From positions 72,564-136,563 of the forward strand of contig JABABL010000001.1 of the NCBI GenBank assembly GCA_014238225.1: a stretch of DNA of 64,000 nt, written 5' to 3'. The number at the start of each line of letters is the position of its first letter. Position 1 is the first letter of the stretch. The notes under the pieces are model-generated. The model worked only from the letters and a program-made list of their open reading frames with translations. It was not told the origin of the DNA and did not search any database. Positions 21,730-32,096 of this stretch are shown piece after piece. The position numbers and the translations under genes are program-made. This DNA comes from Mycoplasmatales bacterium. Lineage in GTDB: Bacteria > Bacillota_I > Bacilli_A > Mycoplasmatales > JABAAY01.

Positions 21730-22927
21730 TGTTTTAGTTATAAACGCTGGGTCTACATCTATTAAATTTCAAATAATAAATTCAAAAAATAAGGAAGTTT
21801 ACTGTTCAGGATTGGCAGAAAATATTGGTTTAGAAACAGGAAACTTAACCGCAGAGGATAGTAAAGGTAATTCATACGATACAAAAATTCCCTTTTTGGA
21901 CTACGAAAAAATTATTAAAATTGTTCATGAAATTGTTATTAAAGTTATCGATGTATTAAAAATAGAGGCTTTGGCTGGGGTAGGACACCGCTTTGTACAA
22001 GGAGGAGAATACTTTAAGAATTCTATTATTTTAAACGAGGAGATTGAGGATCAATTGAAAAAATTAAACAATTTAGCTCCTTTGCATAATCCAGTTAATT
22101 TCATGGCTTATAAACTTTTGGAAAAATATTTTAGCAGCATAAAACACGTTGCAGTATTCGACACTTCTTTTCACTATTCGCTTCCTGAATCGGAATATAT
22201 TTTTCCAATTGACTACAAGTACTATAGCGAACAGCACATAAGGCGATACGGGGCACACGGGACTAATTATCGTTTTGTAAATAGCCAAATTGAAAAAGAG
22301 CTAAATCGTAAAAACTTAAATCTTATCGTTTTTCATTTGGGCGGAGGAGCTAGTGTTTGTGCTATAAAAAATGGAAAGTCTCATGCCACATCGATGGGAA
22401 TGTCACCATTAGGAGGATTAATGATGGCGACCAGAAGTGGTGACTTAGACCCAACAGTCGTCGAATATATCTCGAAATCAGACAAAAAACTTCAGATTTC
22501 TGATGTCATGAATATTCTTAATAAAAAGTCAGGACTAAAAGGAGTTTCAGGCTTACAAAACGGTAGTGACATGCGAGAAATAGAAAAAGAAAGAAAAAAC
22601 AATAAGAGAGCGCAACTAGCATTTGATTTATTTGTAAAAAGAGTAAACAACTATCTAGGTATGTACTATTTTTTACTAGATGGTAAGGTTGACGCGGTTG
22701 TTTTAACCGCAGGTATAGGACAAAACTCCATTTCTATAAGAAAAGCCATTTGTGAAAAAATGGAAAAAACTATAAATGTAAAATTTGATGAGTCTAAAAT
22801 GGAAACCAGGTCTTCAGACAATCTATGTATTAGCAAAGAAGAATCCAAACCTAATGTGTGAGTTATTCCTGCGAACGAAGAATTAGTAATAGCGCAAGAC
22901 AGCATAAATTTAATATCCAATGAATAA
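21719..22927 (+). CDS. ackA: Acetate kinase
   Basis: A 402-residue ASKHA-fold kinase that transfers phosphate from acetyl-phosphate to ADP. Motifs are [11 protein letters not shown] at the N-terminus, [36 protein letters not shown] and a C-terminal TAGIGQNS followed by VWVIPANEE. The TGA in that last motif is Trp, so the protein runs 22 residues past a standard-code stop. A strong CAGGAGA site lies 5 nt before the ATG, inside pta. The leuS start overlaps its end by 8 nt. Confidence 0.97.
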
Positions 22928-25229
22928 TTACAACAATAAAGTAATAGAAAAAAAATGACAAAAATATTGGGAAGAAAATAAAACCTTTTTTACAGATTTA
23001 GAGTCTTCAAAGCCCAAATATTACGTTTTGGACATGTTTCCATATCCAAGTGGTACAGGACTGCACATAGGGCACCCTAGGGGGTATACATCTTCTGATA
23101 TTATTGCCAAATATAAAAAACTCAAAGGCTTTGAGGTTCTCCATCCAATAGGATGAGATTCATTCGGATTGCCAGCAGAGCAGTACGCGATACAAAACAA
23201 TAAAAACCCAAAATCTTTTGTAGATGAAAACATCAATAACTTTCGTAGTCAACTAAAATCATTTGGATTTTCCTTTGATTATTCTAAAGAAGTAAAAACG
23301 AGTGACCCTAATTATTACAAATGAACACAGTGGATTTTCAAGAAAATGTTTGAAAACAGGTTAGCTAAAAAAGAAAAATCATATGTGAATTGATGTGAAG
23401 AACTCGCTACAGTTTTAGCAAATGAAGAAGTTTTAATTGAAGATGGCCGGTCAGTTAGTGAAAGAGGGAAATATCCTGTTACAAAAAAAACCATGGAACA
23501 GTGAATTCTTCTTATTACAAAATACGCAAAAAGACTAAGTTCAGATTTAGATAGTTTAAATTGACCACAATCAATTGTGAAATTGCAAAAAAATTGAATT
23601 GGTGAAAAAAGAGGTTATGAGATAACATTAAAAACAAAAAATTACAGCCACGGTATCGAAGTATTTTTTGAAAGTTTTGAGATTTTAGCGAATGCCTCAT
23701 TTGTTGCGATCGCACCAGAGAATTTGATTATTCAAAAATTAAGCAACCCAAAAGCAGAGGAATATGCAGAAGCCAAGAGAAGCATTCCCGATATTACGAG
23801 ACTAAAAACATATAAGAATTTTTCCTCGTTTGACTTGAAAATTAAAGTAGTAAACCCCTTAAATCAAGAAGAATTACCCGTATTCATTGTGGATTTTGTC
23901 ACATCTAAAGATTGTTTTTTATCCAAACTTGGATTACCGCAAATAAACAAAAAGGATCAAACCTTTTGTGACGAGAACAATATTCGATACAACGAGGATT
24001 TAAAACCTAACACACACACACTCACTAAAAAACTCAATAAAAAAAGTTTTTTCCTGCTTAAGGACTGAGTATTTAGCCGACAGCGATATTGAGGGGAACC
24101 TATTCCCATTTATTACGACACAGTCGATGAAAAACTAAAGTCTTACAATGAGAGTGATTTGCCTCTATTATTGCCGGAATTGGACAACTATCAAGGGGAG
24201 AGCGATGACAACATCTGCGCCTTAAGCAGAAATAAACAATGAATTTCTTCTTCTGTTGACAAACATAATGTAGTAAGGGATGCAAATACAATGCCTCAGT
24301 GAGCGGGGAGTTGTTGATACTTTCTTGCATACATTCTTCACGACGATAACGGAGGCTATTTAGCTCTTGACTCTGCAAAGGCTAAAAAAAGACTAGAAAA
24401 GTGAATGCCGGTAGATTTATACATAGGAGGACAAGAGCATGCAGTGTTGCATTTGCTTTATGCAAGATTTTGAAATTTATTTCTTTACGATTTAGGAGTT
24501 GTTCAAGTGAAAGAACCATTTGCAAAATTAAAAAATCAGGGAATGATTTTGGGAAAAGACGGAGAAAAGATGTCCAAATCAAAGGGTAACGGAGTTAATC
24601 CGGATCCGTTAATTGAAAAATACGGGGCTGACAGCATTAGAATATATCAAATGTTTTCGGGGCCACTGAGTGATGACATAAAATGAAACGAAGATGGTTT
24701 GATAAGTAGTCATAAATGGCTCAAGCGTGTCATTGGTTTTTTCCATGAAAAAGTTAGGAAAAACTGTACGACAACAACCAAATACATTTCTTTGTTGGTT
24801 AAAAAAGCAGAGCACAACATTGAAAACTTGAAGTTTAATTTGATAGTAAGTGAACTAATGATTTATATAAATCAATGTTATAAACTTCCTGAGATTTCAG
24901 TTGTGGAATTTTCTAAATTCTTGATCGTACTTAGTTGTATTGCTCCCCACATTTCTGAGGAGTTATGAGAAGAAATAGGAAACCAAAAAAGTATTTTTGA
25001 ATCCTTGTGACCAGAAACAAGCAAAATTTTTGAAGAAAAAAAGACTTTTAATTTGATTATTCAAATTAATGGAAAAAAGAGAGGTAATATTGTAACGGTA
25101 TGTTCAGCTAGTAAGGAAGAAATAGTTAAAAATTGCTCCGAAAACAAAAACGTTACAAAATATATTAAAAATCAAAAAATCAAAAAAATTGTTTATATTA
25201 AAGGTAGGGTAATAAATTTTGTTATATAA
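22920..25229 (+). CDS. leuS: Leucyl-tRNA synthetase with degenerate editing domain
   Basis: A 769-residue class I synthetase read through about 15 TGA (Trp) codons. The synthetic core is intact: [17 protein letters not shown] (HIGH), [48 protein letters not shown] and [10 protein letters not shown] (KMSKS). The CP1 insertion is present in outline but has lost its active site. The family TxRPDTLFGAT stretch reads [12 protein letters not shown], and the GTGAVMAVPAHDxRD stretch reads [13 protein letters not shown]. Loss of LeuRS editing is known in some Mycoplasma. The gene overlaps ackA by 8 nt and coaX by 11 nt. Confidence 0.95.
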
Positions 25230-25938
25230 AAGTACACTTTTTGTAGACGCAGGGAACACATTCTTGAAAATATACTCTTTCAAGAATGATGCACTTTTTT
25301 TCTTAAAGAAAATCTCTGTATCAGAAATAGAAAAAACAAAACAACTAGAAAATACTCTTAGTGGCAACACCGTAATTTTCACCTCCTGCGTAAATCGTTT
25401 AACAATCAAGATTAAGAATGCGGCTAAAAAATATTTTGAAATTAATTCCAAGTGTAAATTGCCATTTGTCTTAAATCAAAGTTTTATGGCCGATGAAATA
25501 GGTCCTGACATCATAGCCGCAACGGCGGGAGTTACAACGGAAAATGCATTAATAATAGGGGCAGGAACTGCCAATTTTTACTTAGTTAAACTAAACAATA
25601 CTTTGTTAGCTATTTATATCGTGCCTGGATTTGATGCGAGTGTGAAAATTTTAAATACATCAACCGACATGATTAATATTGACATTCAAACTATTGATTC
25701 CTTTAAATCCGTTTTTGACACCAAAGCGAGCGTACTAAACGGTCTTTTGCTACAGTCTTTTTCTTTAGTTGACACAATTACTAAGAACGTTTTTAAGGAC
25801 TGTGATTACTCTATTGTGATGACAGGAAATAACCACAAACACTATATGGAATTCTTTTTAAGAAATAAAATTAAAGTATCGTATGATGCTTTTCTTGTAC
25901 CTAAGGGTATTTTAAATATTTATAATTTACAAAAGTAA
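25219..25938 (+). CDS. coaX: Divergent type III pantothenate kinase
   Basis: A 239-residue ASKHA-fold protein resembling CoaX, which phosphorylates pantothenate as the first step to CoA. The first motif is kept (FVDAGNTFLK). The second, usually GxDR, reads GPDI. The third, usually DxGTA, reads GAGTA. A VPGF motif follows. The Asp of motif 2 remains, but the Arg of motif 2 and the Asp of motif 3 are gone, so activity is uncertain. The start is TTG 25219; a stop codon lies two codons upstream in this frame and no ATG is close. It overlaps leuS by 11 nt. Confidence 0.7.
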   Translation: MLYKSTLFVDAGNTFLKIYSFKNDALFFLKKISVSEIEKTKQLENTLSGNTVIFTSCVNRLTIKIKNAAKKYFEINSKCKLPFVLNQSFMADEIGPDIIAATAGVTTENALIIGAGTANFYLVKLNNTLLAIYIVPGFDASVKILNTSTDMINIDIQTIDSFKSVFDTKASVLNGLLLQSFSLVDTITKNVFKDCDYSIVMTGNNHKHYMEFFLRNKIKVSYDAFLVPKGILNIYNLQK

Positions 25939-25972
25939 ATAATCTTGTTTATTTTTGTATACTAAAATAAAT

Positions 25973-26049
25973 GGCGGGCGTGGCGAAATGGTCAACGCAC
26001 CTGATTGTGGTTCAGGCATGTGTGGGTTCGATTCCCATCGTTCGCCCCA
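25973..26049 (+). tRNA. tRNA-His (anticodon GTG)
   Basis: 77 nt with encoded CCA. An extra G at position -1 (25973) faces C73, the hallmark of tRNA-His. The acceptor stem GCGGGCG pairs with CGTTCGC with two G-U pairs. The anticodon loop TTGTGGT gives anticodon GTG. A -10 box TATACT (25958-25963) ends 9 nt upstream. Confidence 0.96.
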
Positions 26050-26056
26050 GATAATC

Positions 26057-26563
26057 ATGATAGAAATTCACGCGTACAAACACAATGCCAAACTTTATAG
26101 ACTATGGAAAAAGGTTTTCTTAATTTCCGAAAAAAAAGATTATTTCTTTTTGTATTTTAAAAAATCACTTGTTCTCGGAGAAGGCGGAAAATGATGAATT
26201 ACTCAAAATGACATGATCGGAGTGTACTCTAAAACTGACTGATTTAATTTTGCTGTTACTTTTAAAAATGACTTGTTTGATCGTATTTATTGCAATATTG
26301 CATCACCTTCCATTTTTGAAGATGGAGCTATAAAATATATTGATTATGATCTTGATGTAAAAAAAATCGGTACAAAAAAACCAGTCTTACTAGATTACAA
26401 TGAAATGATTTCGCATGCTAGAATATTTGGATATTCAGAAAAATTGGTTGAGATTATTACGCAAAAATCTCAATGATGCCTTAGTCAAATAGACAAAGAA
26501 ACGGGCATTTTTCAAATACCGGCGTTAAAAATAATCATGGAAAAATACAAAAACAAAAATTAA
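26057..26563 (+). CDS. DUF402 (Ntdp-like) nucleoside tri-/diphosphate phosphatase
   Basis: A 168-residue DUF402 protein. The core block WFNFAVTFK, YCNIASPSIFEDGAIKYI and DYDLDV closely follows the staphylococcal enzyme that hydrolyses nucleoside tri- and diphosphates; the Asp and Glu residues here are the expected metal ligands. Four or more TGA codons are Trp. The ATG lies 7 nt after tRNA-His with no promoter or ribosome site between, so the mRNA 5' end may be made by tRNA 3' processing. It ends 1 nt from the convergent reductase gene. Confidence 0.85.
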
Positions 26564-26564
26564 C

Positions 26565-27563
26565 TTACTTTTTGTTTAAAGCTGTCGAAGAGTAAAATAT
26601 ACCTTTATGGTTGGGATTATTTTTTTTATAAATATTTGCAATAGCTGTAGCAGATTCCCCCATTGAACTGCTAAGAATGTAATCTTTACCTTCATAATAA
26701 CAAGAATTTCCCACAGCAAAAATACCCTCTTTTGAAGAATGCTGTCCAGAAGTAACCAGTATTTTTCCCTTGTTTCACTGTAAACCAGGTATAGTGGAAA
26801 TTATCCCGTAGGAATTTGTTAAGCCATACTGGACAATTAAGTAATCTACATCCAACACCTTGTCTAATAAACTATCGTTGCTTTTTACTAAAATTTGGAA
26901 ACATTCATTTTTTTCTCCTATTAGTTTTTCAACGGTATAGTTTTTAAACAGTTGAATTCCGTTTTTCAGTAAATTATCTACGTTATTTTCTTTGGCTCTA
27001 AAAGCATTTCTCCTGTGAACGATGGAAACATTCTTGGTAATGTCATTTTCCAAAAAATGATTTGCCCAATCTACTGCAGAATCTCCTCCACCCAAAAAGA
27101 CAACTTTTTTGTTTTTATATTTTTCTACATCTGTGACAAAATAATCAATATTTAAATAATGTTCCTCATTTTCTAAATTTAATGTTCTGGGTAGCATTGC
27201 TCCGTTACCTGCAGCAATTAAGATATTTTTTGTATCTATTTTTAATCCATCAACAAAAAGAAGTTGAAAATAATCCGACTTTTCAATGATATGAGAAATA
27301 ACTACATTATTTTTTGGAATAATTTTTTTGCTTTGTGGTAAATATTGTTCTCATAACATGTCAACAATTTGCTGACCAGTAGCTTCTTTCACACCAGGAA
27401 AATCATACACACTTTTATGACGGTACAACATTAAAGGCTGTCCACCGAATTCGCTTTTAACTTCTAAAAGATAACCAGACATGTTGCGCAATCCGGCACA
27501 AAAAGCTGCGTAAATACCACAAGGACCCGACCCAAGTATTGTTAAATCTTTTACTGTTGACAT
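26565..27563 (-). CDS. Ferredoxin/flavodoxin--NADP+ reductase (YumC/TrxB-like fold)
   Basis: A 332-residue two-domain flavoprotein. An FAD-binding GSGPCGIYAAF lies at the N-terminus, then EFGGQ and YDFPG, then the NADPH-binding FLGGGDSAVDWA, and a C-terminal FAVGNSCYYEGK followed by GIFYSS. The thioredoxin-reductase CxxC redox pair after the second GGGDSA is absent; the place reads with no cysteine pair. This fits the YumC-type reductase better than TrxB. TGA codons in MLWEQ and LQWNKG are Trp. It is divergent from tsaE across 57 bp. Its redox partner is not in the window. Confidence 0.83.
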
Positions 27564-27565
27564 GA

Positions 27566-27604
27566 TAATCTATATTTTAGTTTACAATTTTAATCTATAT
27601 TTTA
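27566..27604. repeat. 14-bp direct repeat in a divergent promoter region
   Basis: TAATCTATATTTTA occurs at 27566-27579 and again at 27591-27604, 25 bp apart start to start, between the reductase and tsaE starts. Both copies are AT-only except one C. They could be paired protein sites or repeated -10-like elements. Confidence 0.55.
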
Positions 27605-27620
27605 TTATCATATTTATGAA

Positions 27621-28079
27621 GTGGAAATTCTTAAAAAATGCAAGGATATAAAATGTACCAAACAAATTGCTCTTCTTTGCGCAAAAAAAATTAAAAACAA
27701 TAGTGTAATAGCAATGAACGGTTCACTAGGATCCGGGAAAACGTTTTTTACTTCTTATTTTGGCAAAGGTATTGGAATAAAAGAAATTATTAATAGTCCC
27801 ACCTTTATTATCATGAAAAACTATAAAACTAGCAAAATAAGTTTACTACACATCGATGCCTACAGATTAACAGATGGAGAAGACCTAACATTCTATAAAG
27901 AAAAGTTTTTTAAGAACAACATAGTTTTTATTGAATGAGCACACAATATTCAGTCTATAATACCTGAGAATGCCTTGAACATTTATTTCAGCATTACCAC
28001 TGAAAAGGGCAGAAATATCAAATTTTCAACAACATCACACAAGTACACGCCTTTCTTTAAGGCATTAGGAAAAGTATAA
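27621..28079 (+). CDS. tsaE: tRNA t6A37 threonylcarbamoyltransferase ATPase subunit TsaE
   Basis: A 152-residue P-loop ATPase that drives turnover of the TsaB-TsaD complex in t6A synthesis at A37 of ANN-reading tRNAs. Motifs are MNGSLGSGKTFF (Walker A), NSPTFIIMKNY (switch I), HIDAYRL (Walker B) and FIEWAHNI, where TGA is the conserved Trp. The start is GTG 27621; the nearby ATG 27616 opens a frame that stops after 11 codons. The tsaB ATG overlaps the stop by 1 nt. Confidence 0.92.
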
Positions 28080-28684
28080 TGAAATATCAACTATTTTTAG
28101 ACACAACCAACAAAGATTTATTCATCGGGTTAACAAGAAACAAACTAATTTTGATGGATTTTCAAATCAATAACGAAAAGAAGCATACAGAAAACTCCAT
28201 TGAAAATATAGGCCGAATACTAAAACAGTTTCAATTAACATTCAATGATATTGGGGAGATATATTTAACAAACGGACCAGGATCGTTCACAGGCATAAGA
28301 GTGGCAATAACACTAACTAAAATAATTAAACTGTTACACCCAAATATTAAGGTTTTTGTTTTAAGTTCCTTGCATTTACAAGCAGGAATGGAACCAAGAG
28401 TTATTAGTTTAATTGATGGGAGAAGCAACGGACACTATTTTGCGATTTACTCCTACGGAGTTTTAGAGTCAAACATAAGATTTTTAACAAACGAACAAGT
28501 AATGAAAATTGAAAAACGTAAACCCAACTACAAAGTTTTTAAAGACATGAAGTCTATTTTGATTATGTCTAATTTTATGTCATTAAAAAGCAAGGCTGTT
28601 TTTGTTGAGGACATGCAATTATTAGAACCGCTATATATTAAAGATTTAGGATTAAAAGTATTAAAATACGATCATGCACAATAA
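28079..28684 (+). CDS. tsaB: tRNA t6A37 threonylcarbamoyltransferase subunit TsaB
   Basis: A 201-residue ASKHA-fold paralogue of TsaD. It opens with LFLDTTNKDLFIGL and carries the signature TNGPGSFTGIRVA; after this it has SLIDGRSNGHYFA. Length is a little short of the usual 220-230 residues, the C-terminal part being reduced. TsaB dimerises with TsaD and positions it. It overlaps both neighbours (1 nt with tsaE, 11 nt with tsaD), so tsaE-tsaB-tsaD form one coupled unit. Confidence 0.92.
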   Translation: MKYQLFLDTTNKDLFIGLTRNKLILMDFQINNEKKHTENSIENIGRILKQFQLTFNDIGEIYLTNGPGSFTGIRVAITLTKIIKLLHPNIKVFVLSSLHLQAGMEPRVISLIDGRSNGHYFAIYSYGVLESNIRFLTNEQVMKIEKRKPNYKVFKDMKSILIMSNFMSLKSKAVFVEDMQLLEPLYIKDLGLKVLKYDHAQ

Positions 28685-29660
28685 ACTAACTGTACTTGGA
28701 ATTGAAACTAGTTGTGATGACACTTGTGCTTCTGTAATGTCAGGTGATTCAGTTTTAAGCAATGTGATTTCTTCACAATGCGACTTCCACAATATTTACG
28801 GAGGAATAGTTCCAGAAATGGCTTCAAGATTACATGTTCAAAAAATTGACTTAGTAATAAAAAAAGCCGTTAGTGAAGCAAAAATTAATTTTCAAGAGTT
28901 GGACTGCATCGCTTATACTGAGGAACCAGGCCTTTCTGGCAGTTTATTTGTTGGAAAAGTAGCAGCACAAACGTTATCCTTACTTTTACAGATTCCTCTC
29001 ATTAAAATTAATCATTTACATGGACATATATTTTCTGCTGCAATAAACAATAAGTTTTCCTACCCATTAATTGGACTTGTCATTAGTGGTGGACACAGTA
29101 ATTTTTATTATTGCGAAGACAGTTTATTATTCACACAAATTGGGACAACATACGACGATGCGATTGGTGAATGTTACGATAAGGTTGCTAGAATCCTGGG
29201 ATTAGGGTATCCCGGAGGCCCCATAATTGATAAATTGGCCAAAAAAGGTGTTTGTAGATATAAAGTACCAATGCCTGATTTATATCATGATCAAACTTTT
29301 AATTTTTCTTTTAGTGGCATAAAGTCCTGAGTTTACAATTTTGTGAAAAAAAGAAAAAAAACAATCAATGTCCCAGATATGTGTGCTAGTTTCCAACACG
29401 TAGTCGTAGAACTCGTTATTAAAAAAATAAAACTTGTTTTGAAGGAATATAAAGTTTCTCAATTTGTCATCGGGGGCGGCGTTAGTTGCAATTCAGAATT
29501 GAGAAGAAGACTTATTGAAGAAATAAAAAATGTGGATATTTTGATTCCTGAGATACCGTATACAACTGATAATGCCGCAATGATCGCAAGAATGGGATCA
29601 GAAATTTTTAGTGAAAAGAAAAAAGAGAAATTATGGGAAATCAAAACAACGGTTCTTTAA
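28674..29660 (+). CDS. tsaD: tRNA t6A37 threonylcarbamoyltransferase TsaD
   Basis: A 328-residue catalytic subunit that transfers threonylcarbamoyl to A37. It starts GIETSCDDT, has NIYGGIVPEMASRLH, the metal-binding NHLHGH, ISGGHSNFYY, DDAIGECYDKVARILGLGYPGG, FSFSGIKSW (TGA = Trp), GGGVSCNSELR and DNAAMIARMG. All family motifs are present. It overlaps tsaB by 11 nt and the next membrane protein by 28 nt. Confidence 0.96.
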
Positions 29661-30070
29661 GCAAGTCCAAAAGGAAAGGTAAATTCGCCAGAACTGCGTT
29701 CGGAGAGTTGATTTTAGGTTTTAAAAAAAAATACATTAAGTGATATACTCAAGTAGTTTTCTATATGTTTGTTTTTCCGATTCCTTGATTGACAGCAATT
29801 ACTTTGGGTATTTGTGATGCAGCAATTTCTAGTTTGTTTGTTCCACCATTTGTTTATTTCATTATTGTTTTGCTTCCATTATTCTTCATTGCTCTGTTTT
29901 TTATTATCCTATTTGAATATATAAGATATTGAAAAAAACGTTTAGTTAAAAAAGGCATTGATGTTATGGAATTTATGTATGGGAAAGAACAATCAGATAA
30001 AATCAAAAACGTTGATGTTGCAAAACCATATACAATTGAAGGAGAAGTAAATAACATTGAAAATGAATAG
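29633..30070 (+). CDS. Small two-helix membrane protein
   Basis: A 145-residue protein I do not recognise. A basic N-terminus (about 1-40) precedes two hydrophobic segments (about 42-62 and 70-98) and a charged tail. Three TGA codons are Trp. The ATG lies inside tsaD behind an AGAG ribosome site, and the stop overlaps the asnS start by 8 nt, so it belongs to the tsaE-asnS operon. A long overlap (28 nt) with tsaD is unusual; a later start is possible but no internal Met is close. Confidence 0.68.
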
Positions 30071-31364
30071 TCGAACAATAACAGCCAGAGTTGTATTTAA
30101 TCGCACCTCTTCTAAAGTAGGTTTTCTGACAGTCAATACACTAGAACCCTTTGGAAGAACGCAAATTGTTTACAAAAAAAATGAAATTGATAATTTTGAA
30201 GAAATCTCTAAATTAAGCAGTGGAGCAGCAGTCAGGGTGACTGGAGAAACTGTACAAACACCAGGCAGAGAACAGGAGAGTGAAATTCGCTCTCAAACCA
30301 TAACAATAGTTCAAGATGTGACAATAAATTACCCTCTTCAAAAAAAAGAACACTCTTTTGAATTTTTACGCGAAAACGCCCACCTAAGACCAAGAAGCGA
30401 TTACTTTAGTAAAGTTTTCTTAGTTAGAAGCAAACTAAAGCATTGAATTTCAACATTTTTTGAGGAAGAAAATTTTGTCTTTTTAGATTCACCAGTTATT
30501 ACCGGAAATGATTGTGAAGGAGCCGGAGAGTCTTTCAGTGTTTATTCCGAAACTAAAAAAAACTTTTTCAACAAACCTAATGTTAATTTAACTGTTAGTG
30601 GACAATTGGCATGCGAAACATTTGCACAAACATATGGGAAAGCGTATACGTTTAGTCCTATTTTTCGTGCTGAAATTTCTAACACCGTTAAGCATGCTGC
30701 GGAATTTTGAATGTTGGAACCGGAAATTGTTAACACTAGTCTGGAAGAAATATGTAATTTTACTTTTCGTTTCATTGCAACTATGTTTGCTAAATTAATA
30801 AAATTATTGCCAAAAGAAGTTGATTTTTTTACTAACAAAAACAAAGTAAATATCAAGGAACGGTTTGAATCATTCAAAAAAGGCACAATTAAAATAATTG
30901 ATTACAAGGATGCCTTAAAAATTCTAAAAGAGAACATAAGTAATGCTGAGGCCACATCACTTCAATTTGGTTCAGATCTTAGTTCCGAGCAAGAGAAATT
31001 TTTAACTAAGTATTTTCAAAATCCTATTTTTGTGATTAATTACCCTAAAAACATCAAGTCTTTTTATATGAAGGACAATAACGATGGTTCTGTACAAGCA
31101 TTTGACTTTTTGGTTCCAGATATCGGTGAATTAGCGGGTGGAAGCGTTAGAGAAGACAACCCCGAAACTCTATCTCAAAATATTCTGGAGAAAGGTATCT
31201 CAAAAGATAATTTACAGTGATATATAGATTTAAGAAATGAGGGTTATGTAAAAAGCGCGGGCTTCGGATTGGGTTTTGAAAGAATGTTAATGTATTTTTT
31301 AGGAATATCTAATATAAGAGATGTATTGCCCTTTCCTAGAGCACACAAAATGCTTAAATTTTAG
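30063..31364 (+). CDS. asnS: Asparaginyl-tRNA synthetase
   Basis: A 433-residue class IIb synthetase. An OB-fold anticodon domain (about 1-105) precedes the catalytic domain, which shows [29 protein letters not shown], the motif-2 loop FSPIFRAE and motif 3 [22 protein letters not shown]. The GNDCEGAGE stretch distinguishes AsnRS from AspRS. Three TGA codons are Trp. I take ATG 30063 over the upstream TTG 30057. Confidence 0.96.
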
Positions 31365-31382
31365 TCCTTTAGACAATGCTTA

Positions 31383-31388
31383 TATAAT
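31383..31388 (+). promoter_or_regulatory. -10 box of the RDD-pcrA operon (leaderless)
   Basis: TATAAT followed by exactly 6 nt and the ATG at 31395. There is no ribosome-binding site. Confidence 0.6.
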
Positions 31389-31394
31389 TATTTT

Positions 31395-32096
31395 ATGGAT
31401 AAAAAAATAACAAAAGAGGTAAGTTACAATATAGCAAATTGACCACTGAGAGCTGTAGCAAGAGTTTTTGATTACTCACTAATTCTTCTTTTTCTTTTTG
31501 TCATAATTCTCCTTATAAACGTAAATCGATTAAATTTTTTCTTCTCTCATTTAAATACTGTGACTCTTTTTGAGTGACAACAAATTCTATTTACAGTTAT
31601 TCTGTTTTTATACATATTTATTTATTTTGTTTTAATTCAGTATCTAACGAAAGGGTATACCCTGGGAAAATTTATTTTCAAGCTTAGACTAATATCTGAA
31701 AAAAACTTTAAGGTAAGGTTCTTTGATGTTTTAAAACATGAACTTTTTTTAACCGTACTATTTTCTTTTGTTTATATACTTTTTCCTATCATTACCGATG
31801 TTTCTAATATTGAGAATATTGGTGAATCAGCTAGCAATTTGATTACCACTATATATGGAGTTATCACTGGTGGCGCTGTTCTTTTTTCCGCATCTGCACT
31901 TTTGAGTATTGTTTTTTCACAAAATAATAAAGGGTTGCACGATGTTTTTTCTAATACTTTTGTTATAGACACAAGACGAGTAGAAGACAAAAAAGACGAT
32001 AAGATGAGTAAAAAAACAATTACAACTGAAAAACCAGGTTATATATCAGATGAAGCAATCTCTGAATTAGAAGGCATAATTGAGGAGGAAAAATAA
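31395..32096 (+). CDS. RDD family membrane protein
   Basis: A 233-residue membrane protein with the RDD core: RAVARVFDYSLI in the first helix, then a second helix (about 70-92) and GYTLGKFIFKLRL in the loop, and NKGLHDVFSNTFVIDTR at the end of the last helix. Two further hydrophobic segments lie near 115-135 and 148-172. A charged tail of about 45 residues follows. RDD proteins are often ion antiporters or exporters; substrate unknown. Two TGA codons are Trp. The stop overlaps the pcrA start. Confidence 0.85.

Noticed and set aside
26565..27563. Thioredoxin reductase (TrxB)
   Set aside because: The CxxC redox pair required for TrxB is absent, and the C-terminal and FAD-proximal motifs fit the YumC-type ferredoxin/flavodoxin-NADP reductase better.
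27616..27651. ATG 27616 as the tsaE start
   Set aside because: That frame stops after 11 codons. The TsaE frame is open only from GTG 27621.
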